Positions 53,044-61,841 of a stretch of DNA of 64,000 nt are shown here, piece by piece. The stretch spans positions 7,025 to 71,024 of the forward strand of contig CAUWHJ010000016.1 of NCBI GenBank assembly GCA_963558655.1. The letters run 5' to 3'. This stretch comes from UMGS1590 sp963558655. Lineage in GTDB: Bacteria; Bacillota; Peptococcia; Peptococcales; Peptococcaceae. The notes beneath the pieces are model-generated. The model was not told the DNA's origin, made no database searches, and worked only from the letters and a program-made list of their open reading frames with translations. A program made the position numbers and the translations under genes. Positions within the stretch are counted from its first letter, which is position 1; every line of letters begins with the position of its first letter.

Positions 53044-53895
53044 ATGAACAATCATCGAACGGTTGTTCAAGATGCGTTGACTTATATTGAAGCACATCTT
53101 GATGAAAAATTGACCCTCGAACAGATTGCCCGTGTCGGGTATTATTCAAAATATCATGTACATCGGCTGTTTTCCGAGCAGCTTGGCATGACGGTTGGCG
53201 GGTACGTGAAGCGTCGTCAACTGACTGAGGCTGCAAAGAAACTGGTGTTTTCTGAACGTTCGGTGCTGGAAATTGCACTTGGTTGTGGCTATGAAAGCCA
53301 ACAGGCGTTTACAGCTGCCTTTTCTGAGTATTATAAAGTGCCGCCAGCTGCTTATCGCCAGTTGGGACGCTACTATCCATTGCAGTTGCCTTTTTGTGCG
53401 AACGAATGTCCTACAACGCCGCATGAGGCGCTTGCATCTATTCGTTTGGCGAACATAGAAGATGTTTCGGCGTGGATGGCGTTGATGCGGTTGGTTGTTG
53501 ATGGTTATCCAGGCATGGAAGAGGCAACGTATCTTTTGAAGCTGGTCGCCAGCATTCATGCAGGGCGAGCGCTGGTGCTCTACGAAGGAAAGACGCTTGT
53601 GGCGGCGTTGGCGTTCTCTGAATCTCCGGCAATGATTGATTTTTTTGGCGTGCATCCGGCATGGCGACGCTTGGGGGTGGAAAAACTCTTTTTACAGGCG
53701 CTTGTAGAGGTGTACTTGCCGCATCAGGCAATCAGTATGACCACCTATCGCAGCAACGATAAAGCCGATACGGGGCAGCGTGCAATGCTATTGGCACTGG
53801 GTTTTCGTGAGCGGGAATTGTTGATAGAGTACGGCTATCCGACACAGCGCATGGAATGGTCGCCTGTTTTTGGGAAGGGGTGCGCCGATGCGTGA
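53044..53895 (+). CDS. AraC-type regulator fused to a GNAT acetyltransferase
   Basis: 283 residues. Residues 5-105 are the double helix-turn-helix AraC domain (LTLEQIARVGYYSKYHVHRLFSEQLGM, then SVLEIALGCGYESQQAFTAAFSEYYKVPPAAYRQ). Residues 130-270 form a GNAT domain with the acetyl-CoA loop VHPAWRRLGVEKLF. Extended -10 TGC-TAGAAT at 53015. Overlaps the MFS gene by 8 bp, so it probably regulates or works with that exporter. Confidence 0.85.
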   Translation: MNNHRTVVQDALTYIEAHLDEKLTLEQIARVGYYSKYHVHRLFSEQLGMTVGGYVKRRQLTEAAKKLVFSERSVLEIALGCGYESQQAFTAAFSEYYKVPPAAYRQLGRYYPLQLPFCANECPTTPHEALASIRLANIEDVSAWMALMRLVVDGYPGMEEATYLLKLVASIHAGRALVLYEGKTLVAALAFSESPAMIDFFGVHPAWRRLGVEKLFLQALVEVYLPHQAISMTTYRSNDKADTGQRAMLLALGFRERELLIEYGYPTQRMEWSPVFGKGCADA

Positions 53896-55081
53896 GCAGG
53901 ATTTTTTGTGGAAACGTCGCACGGCGTGGTTTCTCGTGAGCCAATGTATCACACTTTTTGGCTCCACCTTGGTGCAGATGGCGATTGTGTGGTATGCAAC
54001 GCTTGAAACTGCCAAAGGATTTTGGGTGGCTGCTTTCTCCATAGCGGCCTATTTACCGCAATTTCTTATGTCCTTCATTGGTGGCGCTTGGGCAGACCGT
54101 TACGCCAGAAAAAAGCTCATCATCATTGCCGATGCGTTGATTGCGGGTGTGACCTTGCTGATGGTGGTGTTGTTTCCTTGCTTCAAAGATGAACGACTTC
54201 TTTTGAGTGTCCTATTGCTGTTGACCTTATTGCGCTCTTTGGGTGCAGGGGTGCAAACACCGGCGGTGAATGCGACGCTGCCAGACCTTGTGCCAACATC
54301 AAAACTTTTGCGTGTTAATGGAATCAATGCCAGTATGCAGGCAGTGGTGAATTTTGCCGCACCGGCAGCAGCTGGTGCGGTGATGGTTCACAGCTCGTTG
54401 CGGGCAATTTTAATGATTGATGTGCTAACTGCGGTTCTGGGCATAGGGCTTTTGTTGTTGATTGCGTTGCCGTGTCAGAAAACGGTTTCACAAACGAAGG
54501 TTTTTCAGAGCATTGGCCATGGTCTGTGCGGTGCGTTTGGCACACCACAAATTCGGAGCGTTCTTTTTAGCTATGGTTGTTTTACTTTTTTGTGTGTACC
54601 AGCAGGATTTTTAGCAGGACTTTATGTGCGCCGTGTTTTTGGTGACACCTATTGGTACTTAACGTTGGTGGAGCTGGTCGGCTTTGCTGGTATGTGTGCA
54701 GGCGGACTTGTTATGAGCCTTTGGGGTGGTTTTCAAAAATGCCAGCGGACACTGAGCGTTGGCTTGACGTTTTTTGGCGTGTGCGCCATCATGATGGGCG
54801 TGGTGGATGTGTTTGCGCTGTATCTTTTCTCGATGCTTTGCTATGGCGTTGCAATGACAATGGTGCAAACAAGTCTTACAACCCTGCTTCAGGAAACAGC
54901 GCCCCAAGCGCTGCAAGGGCGTGTGTTTGGCTTTATGAGCAGTATGTATGCGGGTGCCTTGCCGCTGGGAATGGCAGTGTTTGGGCCGTTGGCTGATTAT
55001 TATTCGCTGTCTGGTCTGATGATTCTTTCCGGGATAGCGGCCTTGATGATGGTGTTTGCCAACCGTGGTGTTCGCCTATGA
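53888..55081 (+). CDS. MFS transporter, EntS-like exporter
   Basis: 397 residues, 12 membrane segments. The loop after helix 2 reads GGAWADRYARKKLII, the MFS signature; GVQTPAVNATLPDLVPTSKLLRVNGINASM and QGRVFGFMSSMYAGALPLGMAVFGPLAD are typical of the EntS / macrolide-efflux group. ATG 53888 follows GGAAGGGG and overlaps the AraC-GNAT stop. Confidence 0.88.
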   Translation: MREQDFLWKRRTAWFLVSQCITLFGSTLVQMAIVWYATLETAKGFWVAAFSIAAYLPQFLMSFIGGAWADRYARKKLIIIADALIAGVTLLMVVLFPCFKDERLLLSVLLLLTLLRSLGAGVQTPAVNATLPDLVPTSKLLRVNGINASMQAVVNFAAPAAAGAVMVHSSLRAILMIDVLTAVLGIGLLLLIALPCQKTVSQTKVFQSIGHGLCGAFGTPQIRSVLFSYGCFTFLCVPAGFLAGLYVRRVFGDTYWYLTLVELVGFAGMCAGGLVMSLWGGFQKCQRTLSVGLTFFGVCAIMMGVVDVFALYLFSMLCYGVAMTMVQTSLTTLLQETAPQALQGRVFGFMSSMYAGALPLGMAVFGPLADYYSLSGLMILSGIAALMMVFANRGVRL

Positions 55082-55095
55082 AACAATGATTTTTA

Positions 55096-55124
55096 CCTAA
55101 GCGCTCGTGGCTTAGGTTTTTTTA
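55096..55124 (+). terminator. terminator after MFS gene
   Basis: Stem CCTAAGC/GCTTAGG with T7 tail. Confidence 0.85.
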
Positions 55125-55180
55125 TGTCAATATTTGGTATGTTTTTTTATTTTCCTCTCGAAAATCTGGAATACATCGTA

Positions 55181-55186
55181 TATAAT
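55181..55186 (+). promoter_or_regulatory. -10 element before the HlyD-like gene
   Basis: TATAAT; no clear -35. Likely start of the division cluster transcript. Confidence 0.45.
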
Positions 55187-55217
55187 AGTCTATGATTCCT
55201 GTCTTTGAGAGGATACT

Positions 55218-56186
55218 ATGAAACTAAAAAAAATCATTCAAAAACTTAGAACAATGTCGCTCCATCAGAAAGTGATTCTTGGTTTGTTTATTGTGAGTCT
55301 CCTCATTGTTGCGGCCAACAGTGCTTATAGTGTGATTCATCAATATCTGATTAAGACCATGACGGTGGGCGCCGCCTATACGGACGTTGTTTACAGTGAC
55401 TATGGCTTTATACAAGCGGAAGAATCGCTGATAACGCCGACCAATTCTGGTTCTGCTGCTTTGAAAGTGGAAGAAGGAAAACGTGTGCCGAAAAATCACG
55501 AGGTATTTTCGGTGACGTCTAGCGGTGAAGACGGCAAAGAGCACACCGAGCGCTACTATGCGCCAATTTCTGGTATTGTCAGTTATCATATTGACGGCTA
55601 TGAAAATATGTCGGATATGGACAAGATTAAAGGGCTTGATTTTCGCAAGATTTATGAGGACACTTTTAATAGTGACGGCAACAATCATGCCGATAAAGAA
55701 GCTGTTTCCGGCGAGGTTTATGCCAAGGTCATTGATAATTTGAAAGCAGCATATATTTATATGTTTTATAATCCGGAGGACAACCATCTTTTGGAAGAAG
55801 AAGGCGATACCTTCCGTATTCGCTTCCCTGAGCTGAACGAATCAACAACAGGAACCGTTGAAGATATTGTGGACAACGGCGATGGGCGAATGTTTTGTAA
55901 AATCGCACTTGGTCCTGTAAGTGAAACATTCTTGACAAATCGCGTGGTTCAGGCTGAGATTTATCAGATTGAAACAGCAACACTTGATCTTGATAAGGAA
56001 GCCCTTGTCTATAACGACGGCGACCCAGGGGTGTATATTGTTTCGGGTGGTACCGTGCAATGGCAAAAAGTGACCGTGCTTCATGAAAGTGAAAATCGTG
56101 TAGAGTGCGAAAACTTACCGGAAGGAACCGTTGTTGTGCTGACGCCAAATCGAGTATCACCTGGAGATGTTGTGAAAGGATCGTAA
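55218..56186 (+). CDS. HlyD-like membrane-anchored protein upstream of yggS
   Basis: 322 residues. One N-terminal membrane anchor (QKVILGLFIVSLLIVAANSAYSVI) and an outside domain with biotinyl-like hairpin text (APISGIVSYHIDGYENM) and a beta-barrel end (YNDGDPGVYIVSGGTVQWQKVTVLHESENRVEC) as in adaptor proteins. Proteins of this type are found before yggS-sepF in many Clostridia; their role in division is not established. No exporter partner is near. Confidence 0.75.
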   Translation: MKLKKIIQKLRTMSLHQKVILGLFIVSLLIVAANSAYSVIHQYLIKTMTVGAAYTDVVYSDYGFIQAEESLITPTNSGSAALKVEEGKRVPKNHEVFSVTSSGEDGKEHTERYYAPISGIVSYHIDGYENMSDMDKIKGLDFRKIYEDTFNSDGNNHADKEAVSGEVYAKVIDNLKAAYIYMFYNPEDNHLLEEEGDTFRIRFPELNESTTGTVEDIVDNGDGRMFCKIALGPVSETFLTNRVVQAEIYQIETATLDLDKEALVYNDGDPGVYIVSGGTVQWQKVTVLHESENRVECENLPEGTVVVLTPNRVSPGDVVKGS

Positions 56187-56190
56187 AACT

Positions 56191-56886
56191 ATGTCTATTG
56201 CACAAAATCTTAAAACCATTCATCAACATATTGCCAACGATTGTGCCGCACGCAGCACCGATCATGGTGCGGTTAAGCTCATTGCAGTCAGCAAATATCA
56301 TACTGTTGATGAAATTAAAGAAGCGTATAAAGATGGGCAGCGTGCGTTTGGCGAAAATCGTGTACAGGAATTATTACCGAAAATTGATGCTTTAGCAGAA
56401 GCAGGTGCGACAGATATTGAATGGCACCTGATTGGGCATCTGCAAAAAAACAAAGTGCGACAGGTTGTTGGCAAGGTGGCGTTGATTCAGTCGGTTGACA
56501 GCATCGGCCTTCTTGAAGAGATTGAAAAACGTGCAGCGCAGCACGATTGCAATGTTGATATTTTGCTGCAAGTCAATGTTGCCCAAGAAGAACAAAAATC
56601 TGGCATTGCTTATGAAGATATTGATGCTTTTGTAGCAGAAATGCCAAAAATGTCTCATGTTTTTTTGAAGGGGCTTATGTTTATTGCGCCAAATTTGGAA
56701 AACAAAGAGGACCTGCGGCCGTTCTTTAGAACAATGAACGACAAATTTCAGGAATTGAAGCAGCAGTCAATAGACCATGTGGATATGCAATGGCTCTCAA
56801 TGGGGATGAGCGGTGACTATGATGTTGCTGTGTCAGAAGGTGCCAACATGGTGCGTATTGGTAGTGCTGTGTTTAACGTAAAGTAA
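56191..56886 (+). CDS. yggS: PLP homeostasis protein YggS (YlmE)
   Basis: 231 residues. VKLIAVSKYHTVDEIKEAY with the PLP lysine, FGENRVQELLPKID, EWHLIGHLQKNKVRQVVG, and the end LSMGMSGDYDVAVSEGANMVRIGSAVF. Binds PLP without known catalysis. Usual neighbour of sepF in Bacillota. Confidence 0.96.
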   Translation: MSIAQNLKTIHQHIANDCAARSTDHGAVKLIAVSKYHTVDEIKEAYKDGQRAFGENRVQELLPKIDALAEAGATDIEWHLIGHLQKNKVRQVVGKVALIQSVDSIGLLEEIEKRAAQHDCNVDILLQVNVAQEEQKSGIAYEDIDAFVAEMPKMSHVFLKGLMFIAPNLENKEDLRPFFRTMNDKFQELKQQSIDHVDMQWLSMGMSGDYDVAVSEGANMVRIGSAVFNVK

Positions 56887-56898
56887 CGGAGGTATATC

Positions 56899-57432
56899 AT
56901 GGGGCTTAAAGATTCACTCATGCATTCACTGGGATTCCAGGATCAAAATGACGAAGAGTATCAGTATGAAGACAATTATGACTATGACGAACAGGCATAT
57001 GAAGAAGAACCAAGACAGCAGCAGAAAGGCTTCTCTGGTTTAGGTTTTTCTCGTTCTTCTAACGAGAATACGGAGAATGATTATACAAACGATTATTCTT
57101 CTGGAATGAGAATTGTTTTGCTGCAGCCAAATCGTTTTGAAGAAGCTCAAAACATTGCGGGCTATTTGCTGGACAACAAAGTGGTCGTGTTTGATTTGCA
57201 GGAATGTGATGTAGAAACAGCGATCAACATTGTTAATTTTGTCAGCGGTGCTATCTATGCGTTGAATGGGTCCATTCAAAAAATCAACGATCGCGGCGCT
57301 ATTTTTGTGGCAGTTCCACCAAGCGTTTCGATGGACAATGAATTGCGCGTGGGCTTGGGTGAAGAAGATTATGGCTTAAACATTGCCGATTGGGTCAATC
57401 GCACGCATAGTAAATCTGAATTCCAGGTTTGA
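56899..57432 (+). CDS. sepF: cell division protein SepF
   Basis: 177 residues: N-terminal amphipathic helix (GLKDSLMHSLGF) for membrane contact, an acidic Tyr-rich linker (about 18-70), then the folded domain RIVLLQPNRFEEAQNIAGYLLDNKVVVFDLQ and NIVNFVSGAIYALNGSIQKINDRGAIFVAVPPSV. Anchors FtsZ to the membrane. Confidence 0.95.
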   Translation: MGLKDSLMHSLGFQDQNDEEYQYEDNYDYDEQAYEEEPRQQQKGFSGLGFSRSSNENTENDYTNDYSSGMRIVLLQPNRFEEAQNIAGYLLDNKVVVFDLQECDVETAINIVNFVSGAIYALNGSIQKINDRGAIFVAVPPSVSMDNELRVGLGEEDYGLNIADWVNRTHSKSEFQV

Positions 57433-57446
57433 TAGGAGGACAGTGA

Positions 57447-57737
57447 ATGCTAAGTGCTGGCGCTGTTTATACCCTTTATCGTGCTGTTCGCCTTGCTTTT
57501 AGACTGTATGAAGTCATTCTTTTTGTGCGCATCTTCTTGTCGTGGACCAATCTTAATCCCTACAACAGTAAGATTGTACGTTTCTTGAGTGATCTCACAG
57601 ATCCCCTGTTGGCACAAATTGAACGATTTATGCCGCAGGCGCTTTTGATGCCGCTCAACTTTTCACCAATCGTAGCCATTTTGTTATTGAGCGTGGTGGA
57701 AAGTGTCGTTCTTCGTTTGCTGATGTTCTTGATGTAG
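57447..57737 (+). CDS. YggT family membrane protein
   Basis: 96 residues with two membrane segments; the YEVILFVRIFLSWTNLNPYNSKIVRFLSDLTDPLLAQIERFMP stretch is the family mark. Usual member of the sepF cluster; function unknown. Confidence 0.9.
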   Translation: MLSAGAVYTLYRAVRLAFRLYEVILFVRIFLSWTNLNPYNSKIVRFLSDLTDPLLAQIERFMPQALLMPLNFSPIVAILLLSVVESVVLRLLMFLM

Positions 57738-57746
57738 GGCAATGCT

Positions 57747-58487
57747 ATGTTGACTTTTGAAAAATATTTATCGGATCTTATCCGTCAGGTCACCGTCGAA
57801 TGGCGGGATGTCCTGACGGATTTTATGCCACGGGAGCAAATTGCCGGCGAACTGGGCATATTGCAGCAAGCTGGTGTGCATTATCGTATTGATGGCGGTT
57901 ATGATGAAGCGGAACGCGTGCGTTTGTATATGACCATGTTTGATGAAACGCCTACCCGTGCAGATATGAATATTAGCGTTCTTACGTTTACTGGTAATAC
58001 CAAGTTTATTGATTTTTCGCACCGTGATTGCTTAGGGGCGTTGATGAGCCTTGGATTTGAACGCAAGTGCATTGGCGATATTATTGTGCGGGAAAACGGG
58101 TTTGATGTGCTGACCAATTCTGAAATTGATGATTATCTTTTGCTGAACGCGCTTTCTATTAAACGAGTGCCAATGCGCGCAAAAAAGAACACGCTTGAAA
58201 ATTGGCAGGCACCGGAGCGTGTGCTTAAAATGTGTCAGATTCAGGTTGCGCAGCCACGGCTTGATGCTGTTATTGCGAAGGTGTTTAACCTTTTGCGGGC
58301 ACAGGCGGTCGAGCATATTCGTGCAGGGCTTGTGCAGCTGGACCATCAAGTGGTGCTCAACCCTAATCGTAATTGCGATGCAGGGCAGGTGCTCACCGTG
58401 CGTGGTAAAGGCAAGTGTGTTGTTGATGAAGTGCAAGGTGTGAGCAAGAAAGGTAAGATCAAGTTAAACGTAGGTAAATATGTATAA
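57747..58487 (+). CDS. ylmH: YlmH, S4-domain RNA-binding protein
   Basis: 246 residues. N-terminal region (QVTVEWRDVLTDFMPREQ; LTFTGNTKFIDFSHRDCLGALMSLGFER) and a C-terminal S4 domain (RLDAVIAKVFNLLRAQAVEHIRAGLVQLDHQVV ... VRGKGKCVV). YlmH has a ribosome-rescue role parallel to RqcH, encoded at 29-31 kb. In many relatives divIVA follows; here the next gene is ileS, so divIVA is absent from this place. Confidence 0.92.
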   Translation: MLTFEKYLSDLIRQVTVEWRDVLTDFMPREQIAGELGILQQAGVHYRIDGGYDEAERVRLYMTMFDETPTRADMNISVLTFTGNTKFIDFSHRDCLGALMSLGFERKCIGDIIVRENGFDVLTNSEIDDYLLLNALSIKRVPMRAKKNTLENWQAPERVLKMCQIQVAQPRLDAVIAKVFNLLRAQAVEHIRAGLVQLDHQVVLNPNRNCDAGQVLTVRGKGKCVVDEVQGVSKKGKIKLNVGKYV

Positions 58488-58493
58488 GATGTC

Positions 58494-58522
58494 TTGACAA
58501 AAAAACGCAAGACGCTTACTAT
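58494..58522 (+). promoter_or_regulatory. promoter of ileS
   Basis: -35 TTGACA (58494-58499), 17-bp spacer, -10 TACTAT (58517-58522). Confidence 0.65.
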
Positions 58523-58527
58523 AAATA

Positions 58528-58758
58528 GATAAAGAGGCTATGAACGGAACCGTTAGCAGCGCCCTGTTTTTCAGCGAATCCATGTTGGTGCGAGATGGAG
58601 AAAACGAACTGCTATGTATCATCCGTGAGCTGCAACCTGAAATAGAGTAGGGAAGCCGTTTGATCCGCGTTAAGGATCTCTGAGTGTCCATGTTTGTGCC
58701 ATGGATATGAGGGTGGTACCGCGATTAAAACTCGTCCCTTAGGGATGAGTTTTTTTAT
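58528..58758 (+). ncRNA. isoleucine T-box leader
   Basis: T-box core GGGTGGTACCGCG (58711-58723). The candidate specifier ATC occurs twice in a row at 58618-58623 in the expected loop; I cannot tell which is used. Terminator stem AAACTC-TCCCT/AGGGA-GAGTTT (58728-58752) with T7. It senses tRNA-Ile, in line with ileS downstream. Confidence 0.9.
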
Positions 58759-58778
58759 TTTTTATGTGAGGTGTGACT

Positions 58779-61586
58779 ATGTCCAACAAAGATGAAAAAG
58801 AAAAAGAGTATGGCGAAACACTGAATTTGCCAAAAACTGATTTCCCGATGCGTGGCAACTTGCCAAACAAAGAACCAGACATTCTTGCTTTTTGGGATAG
58901 TATTGATATTTATGACAAAATCCAGAAAAAGAATGCTGGTCACCAGAAATTTGTGCTTCACGATGGTCCTCCATACGCTAACGGCGAGATTCATCTCGGC
59001 CACACCATGAACAAGGTGCTCAAAGATATTATCGTAAAATCTAAATCTTTGCAGGGCTATGATGCACCATACGTTCCGGGCTGGGATACGCACGGGCTGC
59101 CTATTGAACTTAAAGCCATTGAAAACACCGGCCTTGATGCAAAGTCTGATGATGTTGTAGGTTTCCGTAATGCCTGTGCAGACTACGCCATGAAATATGT
59201 TGATATTCAGCGTGAAGGTTTCAAACGTTTGGGTGTGCGCGGAGATTGGGAACATCCATATCTGACGCTGAAACCAGAATTTGAAGCGCGTGAAATTGGT
59301 ATTTTTGGTGAAATGGCCAAGAAGGGGTATATTTATAAAGGAACAAAACCTGTATATTGGTGCCCACATTGCCACACGGCTCTGGCCGAAGCGGAAATTG
59401 AGTATGGTGAAGAAAAATCCCCATCTATTTATGTGCGTTTCAAGGTGAGCGATGCCAAAGGTAAGTTCTCGGAAGAAAATGCTTACTTTGTCATTTGGAC
59501 CACCACGCCTTGGACCCTGCCAGCGAACGAAGGTATCTGTCTGAATCCGGAATTTGTATATCAACTGTTGAATTTTGATGGCCAACGTTATGTCTTGGCT
59601 AAAGAATTGGTTGAAACCGTTGTGAAAGAAATTGGCTTGCCAGAAAACTACACTGTTGAGGGCGAATGGCTGGGGAAAGAGCTTGAATACATCGTTTGTC
59701 GTCATCCATTCTTAGATCGCGATTCTCTAGTTATCAATGGCACCCATGTTACCCTTGATGCCGGTACTGGTTGCGTTCATACTGCGCCTGGTCATGGGGT
59801 TGAAGACTATGTTGTTGGCAGCCGTTACCATTTGCCAATTCTTTCGCCGCTTGATGACGATGGGGTTTTAACTGCGGAAGCAGGCCCATTTGCAGGCATG
59901 AAAACTGAAGATGCTAATAAAGCCATTTGCCAACACATGGAAGAAAGCGGCGCTCTGTTAAAGCTCAGCTTCTTCAAGCACCAATATCCACATTGCTGGC
60001 GCTGCGGCACTCCAACTCTTTTCCGTGCAACCAATCAGTGGTTTGCGTCCATCGACGGTTTCCGTGAAAAAGCGTTGGATCAAATCGAAAATCATATCAC
60101 TTTCACGCCTGAATGGGGGAAAGAACGTCTCTATAACATGATTCGTGATCGCGGCGACTGGTGCATTTCCCGTCAACGTGTTTGGGGTGTGCCAATTCCG
60201 GTATTCTACTGCGAAGATTGCGGCGAAACCATTCTTGATGATGCTACCATTGCAAGTGTTCAGGAAAAAGTTCGTGAGCACGGTACAAATTGCTGGTTTG
60301 CCATGAGTGCAGAAGAACTCATGCCAGCGGGTTACAAGTGCCCTAAATGTGGCGGCACCCATTTCCGCAAAGAAACGGACATCATGGATGTGTGGTTTGA
60401 TTCTGGTTCCAGTCATGAAGGCGTACTGCGTGCAGAATCTGAAGATCTTTGGCCAGCAGACCTTTACCTTGAAGGCAGCGACCAGCATCGCGGTTGGTTC
60501 AACTCCTCCTTGTGCACCTCGGTGGCAGTCTATGGCCAGGCGCCATACAAAGGCTTGTTGACGCATGGTTTCCTTGTTGACGAAAAAGGCAACAAGATGA
60601 GCAAGTCTAAGGGGAATGGCGTTGATCCAAAAGACGTTATCAAACAAAATGGTGCGGATATTTTGCGCCTTTGGGTTGCAAGCTCTGACTATCGCAGTGA
60701 TGTATCTGTTAGCCCTGGCATCATTAAACAGGTCGCTGACGCTTATCGTAAGATTCGTAACACCTTCCGTTTCATGCTGGGGAATATTTCTGATTTTGAT
60801 GTACGCAAAGACCGCGTACCTTATGCTCAACTTCCGGAACTTGACCGTTGGATGATGAGCCGCTTTATTGACCTGGTTGCAAAGGCGAAAGAAAGCTACA
60901 ACGCATATGATTTCCATGTGATTTATCGCAGCATCTTTAATTTCTGCAATACAGATTTGAGCGCTGTTTACTTTAGCATTATCAAAGATCGCCTTTATTC
61001 TAACAAAGTGGACGATACCGCACGCCGTGCTTGTCAGACTGTGCTCTATGATATGTGTGTAGGTTTAGACATCATCCTTTCGCCAATCCTTTCCTTCACC
61101 ACCGAAGAAGTATTCCGCTATATTGACATGGACAATAAGCCGGAATCCGTACAGCTGTGCGATTGGCCTGAATTTGCTGCTTGCGATGTGGATGCAGCCA
61201 CCGACAAAAAATGGCACACGCTTATGAGCTTCCGCAATGAAGTAATGAAACCACTGGAAACAGCGCGAAAAGATAAAAAGATTGGGAATGCGCTGGATGC
61301 AAAAGTGACACTTTATCTTGGGGAAAGTCTCAGCGATGTTAAAGAAGCGATGGCTTCTATGGACATGGCTGTTGAAGATTTCTTCATCGTTAGCCAGCTT
61401 GTCATCGACGACCTTGCTCATGCGCCTGCTGATGCAGAAAAGAGCGAAGCCTATCCAGAGCTTGCAGTGAAAATTGATCAAGCAAGTGGTCATAAATGTG
61501 CGCGTTGCTGGAAATATTCTGAAAGCGTTGGCAGTGATGCAGCGCACCCAGATGTCTGCGAACGTTGTGCACAGGTTCTTGCTTAA
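58779..61586 (+). CDS. ileS: isoleucyl-tRNA synthetase
   Basis: 935 residues, bacterial-type. Class I motifs: HDGPPYANGEIHLGHTMNK (HLGH) and NKMSKSKGNG (KMSKS). The editing domain is near residues 200-390 with TTPWTLPANEGICL. The C-terminal zinc site is CARCWKYSESVG plus CERC. ATG 58779 follows GAGGTG at 5-6 bp. Confidence 0.97.
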   Translation: MSNKDEKEKEYGETLNLPKTDFPMRGNLPNKEPDILAFWDSIDIYDKIQKKNAGHQKFVLHDGPPYANGEIHLGHTMNKVLKDIIVKSKSLQGYDAPYVPGWDTHGLPIELKAIENTGLDAKSDDVVGFRNACADYAMKYVDIQREGFKRLGVRGDWEHPYLTLKPEFEAREIGIFGEMAKKGYIYKGTKPVYWCPHCHTALAEAEIEYGEEKSPSIYVRFKVSDAKGKFSEENAYFVIWTTTPWTLPANEGICLNPEFVYQLLNFDGQRYVLAKELVETVVKEIGLPENYTVEGEWLGKELEYIVCRHPFLDRDSLVINGTHVTLDAGTGCVHTAPGHGVEDYVVGSRYHLPILSPLDDDGVLTAEAGPFAGMKTEDANKAICQHMEESGALLKLSFFKHQYPHCWRCGTPTLFRATNQWFASIDGFREKALDQIENHITFTPEWGKERLYNMIRDRGDWCISRQRVWGVPIPVFYCEDCGETILDDATIASVQEKVREHGTNCWFAMSAEELMPAGYKCPKCGGTHFRKETDIMDVWFDSGSSHEGVLRAESEDLWPADLYLEGSDQHRGWFNSSLCTSVAVYGQAPYKGLLTHGFLVDEKGNKMSKSKGNGVDPKDVIKQNGADILRLWVASSDYRSDVSVSPGIIKQVADAYRKIRNTFRFMLGNISDFDVRKDRVPYAQLPELDRWMMSRFIDLVAKAKESYNAYDFHVIYRSIFNFCNTDLSAVYFSIIKDRLYSNKVDDTARRACQTVLYDMCVGLDIILSPILSFTTEEVFRYIDMDNKPESVQLCDWPEFAACDVDAATDKKWHTLMSFRNEVMKPLETARKDKKIGNALDAKVTLYLGESLSDVKEAMASMDMAVEDFFIVSQLVIDDLAHAPADAEKSEAYPELAVKIDQASGHKCARCWKYSESVGSDAAHPDVCERCAQVLA

Positions 61587-61598
61587 AATACAATTTCT

Positions 61599-61633
61599 AA
61601 AAAGACTGAGAAGTGATTTCTCAGTCTTTTTTT
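61599..61633 (+). terminator. terminator after ileS
   Basis: Stem AAAAAGACTGAGA/TCTCAGTCTTTTT, loop 6-7, T tail. Confidence 0.9.
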
Positions 61634-61801
61634 GTGCCTGCGACCACGTATCGCGCACAATCGTCCGCTATGGATAAAAAACGATCTTAATGGTGTATTA
61701 AAATATTCAATGCGTGGACGATTGTTTTGTCTGGAAAAACACGAGAAAATGTGTCATAATTGTCACTATCAGGTGAAAATTTAACTGAAATCTAATCAAA
61801 A

Positions 61802-61830
61802 AGGGGGAAGCAGAGGCATACGCCATCTGC
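61802..61830 (+). promoter_or_regulatory. ribosome binding site separated from sstT by a hairpin
   Basis: The only good Shine-Dalgarno run, AGGGGGAAG (61802-61810), is over 30 nt before the ATG at 61842. Between them is a hairpin, GCAGAGGC-ATAC-GCC-A-TCTGC (61810-61830). If folded, it would bring the site to about 11 nt from the start. The rest of 61634-61801 shows no gene. Confidence 0.45.
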
Positions 61831-61841
61831 GAAATTGTAGT

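Noticed and set aside
58755..59705. 316-codon open frame on the minus strand
   Set aside because: Antisense to ileS and its T-box end.
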